From Adhaeribacter aerolatus (GTDB lineage Bacteria > Bacteroidota > Bacteroidia > Cytophagales > Hymenobacteraceae): a DNA stretch of 62,648 bases. The stretch lies in NCBI RefSeq assembly GCF_007991635.1, contig NZ_BJYS01000046.1, forward strand, positions 1 through 62,648, written 5' to 3'. The position numbers were made by a program, and so were the translations under genes. The first letter of the stretch is position 1. Every line of letters starts with the position of its first letter. Shown one piece after another: positions 61,449 through 62,648 of this stretch. The notes beneath the pieces were generated by a model. It did not search any database, was not told where the DNA came from, and worked only from the letters and a program-made list of their open reading frames with translations.

Positions 61449-62360
61449 CTATTTAGCAATATAAAGTTCATGCAAGCCTCTGCTGATGGTGCCAGCCGGA
61501 GCTGATAAATGCGTCTCACCTTCAAATATCCACGTTTTCAAGGTTAACCCTTTATAGTTTCTGCTGCGCAAAGCTTTCTCTGCTGGTATAAACCCCTCAA
61601 ACTCTTCGTCTAGAGATCCTATAGAGAAGAATACTTTAGCCGGTAACTCTTTATGAGTGGCAGCATACTCTTTTTCATAGCGGATGAATAGATTTTTATC
61701 CTTTCCCCATTTAAAAGCTGGACTACCAATTAAATAGCGGGAGAAGGTTTCGGGACTATGAACCAAGGTATAAAATCCAAAAATAGCACCATAGGAGTAG
61801 CCTATATAAGTTTTATCTTCTGAAGAGGCCCTATAATTCTTTTCTATAAAGGGCATCAACTCTTGTTTAACAAATGCTAAAAATTTGTCTGCCCCGCCCG
61901 TCTTAACGCCGCGGGCCCGCATGGAGGGCGTATCCAGACTATCCACCTGATAAGGTGACATATCCCTGGTCCGTAAGTCGCGCACCTTAGACCGGATGGT
62001 ATCATAATTGGTGCTGGTGTTCGGGAAGCCAATGCCTACAATTATCAAGGGGGGCAGTTCTCCTCCTAATCCTAGGACTCGGTACGTGTCGTATATTGTT
62101 CTAAAATAAAGCCACTCATCCGGTACGTAAATGACCCCATACCTAGCCGTACTATTCTGATAATCCTTAGGAAGAGCAATACTAATCTCATAATCATCTC
62201 CTACAATAAAAGAATGAAGCCTTCTAACTTCTGTATTGGCAATGGTTGCCAGTGGATAGACTGCTGCTTGTTTGCTCTCCTTACTAGATTGTGCCAAAAC
62301 AGGGTTTACTGTTGCTAGGAGAAGGAGAATAATAACGAATAAAAGAGAGCAGCTCTTCAT
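61449..62360 (-). CDS. Secreted alpha/beta-hydrolase esterase (Fes/BesA-like)
   Basis: 303 residues with an N-terminal signal peptide (about 1-23, ending VLAQS). The esterase fold of the putative-esterase (D-type) family shows YGVIYVPDEWLY, the nucleophile elbow YIGYSYGAI with Ser near 189, FFSIGSLDEEF near 245 and the catalytic His in FEGETHLSAP near 282. Relatives include siderophore esterases and other carboxylesterases. The substrate here is unknown and no iron genes are nearby. Its upstream region contains a two-copy direct repeat. Confidence 0.88.
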   Translation of the reverse strand: MKSCSLLFVIILLLLATVNPVLAQSSKESKQAAVYPLATIANTEVRRLHSFIVGDDYEISIALPKDYQNSTARYGVIYVPDEWLYFRTIYDTYRVLGLGGELPPLIIVGIGFPNTSTNYDTIRSKVRDLRTRDMSPYQVDSLDTPSMRARGVKTGGADKFLAFVKQELMPFIEKNYRASSEDKTYIGYSYGAIFGFYTLVHSPETFSRYLIGSPAFKWGKDKNLFIRYEKEYAATHKELPAKVFFSIGSLDEEFEGFIPAEKALRSRNYKGLTLKTWIFEGETHLSAPAGTISRGLHELYIAK

Positions 62361-62371
62361 ATAAATTTTCT

Positions 62372-62410
62372 TTTTGAGATGTCAGTTTTCCTTTTAAGAT
62401 GTCAGTCAAC
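62372..62410 (-). promoter_or_regulatory. Two-copy direct repeat upstream of the esterase gene
   Basis: GATGTCAGT occurs at 62378-62386 and again at 62398-62406, an exact 20-base period (about two helix turns), each preceded by TTTT. It lies 18-46 bases upstream of the ATG. It could be a tandem operator for a response regulator. No TAnnTTTG box is clear here. Confidence 0.4.
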
Positions 62411-62648
62411 GTTTATAGGGTATTTAGATAGGATATAAGATTTGAAATGAAATGTAAATGTAAATGTCAATTTTACTTTAGTATAAGACAATTTAGAAGT
62501 GTTAATGGAGCTTATTATTCTCCTTTCTTCTCTAAAAAGAAAAATTTCCCCATTAACCTTCAGAACTTGCCCCGCCTCGATTTTAAGCCGGATTATTTTT
62601 TATCGGTGAAGTTCTGGATATTATATATAACACCGAGCGCGAGCGCCT
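62411..62648. other. Right end of the window, no gene seen
   Basis: AT-rich, no coding frame of note. A GAAATGTAAATGTAAATGTCAA run near 62450-62472 is a short near-tandem repeat. Confidence 0.4.

Noticed and set aside
1-62648. CRISPR array or cas genes
   Set aside because: No regularly spaced direct repeats of 23-40 bases and no Cas-like proteins were seen.

Overview
The window reads as chromosomal DNA of a Bacteroidota bacterium, most likely order Cytophagales, family Hymenobacteraceae (Adhaeribacter/Pontibacter-like). This is inferred from several signs: TAnnTTTG-type -7 promoter boxes, a type IX secretion plug protein, the parA-parB-DUF5683-dapB-lepB block, a classical menaquinone operon, hslV, and many gliding-group lipoproteins. 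No database search was run; all family names come from motif recognition. Most genes are housekeeping, densely packed, with perfect stem-loop terminators between convergent pairs.

Layout. 1-765: a terminator, a tRNA-Cys(GCA) with a textbook Bacteroidota promoter, and a leader with three inverted repeats. 766-4338: cyanophycinase plus cyanophycin synthetase (nitrogen storage polymer). 4464-8627: a coiled-coil membrane protein, kdsA, a methyltransferase, apaG and ung. 8803-13698 (minus strand): a metallo-hydrolase, then parA, parB, a DUF5683 protein, dapB and lepB. 13791-23719: a lone peptide-binding lipoprotein, a Cys-rich lipoprotein, pyrG-yidC, an ATP-grasp ligase, an SDR, a patatin and an unknown. 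23820-25632: an accessory spot where an outer-membrane-type gene is truncated, followed by GC-rich repetitive DNA and a complete 1195-bp IS630-family element whose transposase is split by a -1 frameshift at A8.

25788-34832 (minus strand): an M49 dipeptidyl peptidase and menaquinone genes (menF, menD, menB, menE and a hotdog thioesterase), interrupted by two tandem DoxX genes. 34889-37681: a histidine phosphatase and the pyruvate dehydrogenase E2. 37740-40030: an AT-rich accessory island with a TTG-started Ser/Thr kinase and a toxin-antitoxin pair whose ParE-like toxin has an in-frame stop at codon 15. 40034-49315: a lipoprotein, hslV, a deoxyhypusine-synthase-like gene, a 2H phosphoesterase, an ABC-F protein with the T9SS plug gene, a decayed gene remnant, and a DEAD-box helicase with a long leader. 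49669-55967: a PA2169-type protein, a YhiN-type flavoprotein, an epimerase, then a compact redox module (FAD oxidoreductase, tiny membrane protein ending in seven His, NapH-like polyferredoxin), and a small secreted protein. 56886-62360: an M3 oligopeptidase with hydroxyacid dehydrogenase and glycerate kinase, then a secreted esterase.

The best candidates for something undescribed are the three-gene redox module at 52469-55394 and the kinase/toxin island at 37740-40030. The repeat-rich leader of the cyanophycin operon, the DoxX pair inside the menaquinone operon and the deoxyhypusine-synthase-like gene also deserve attention.
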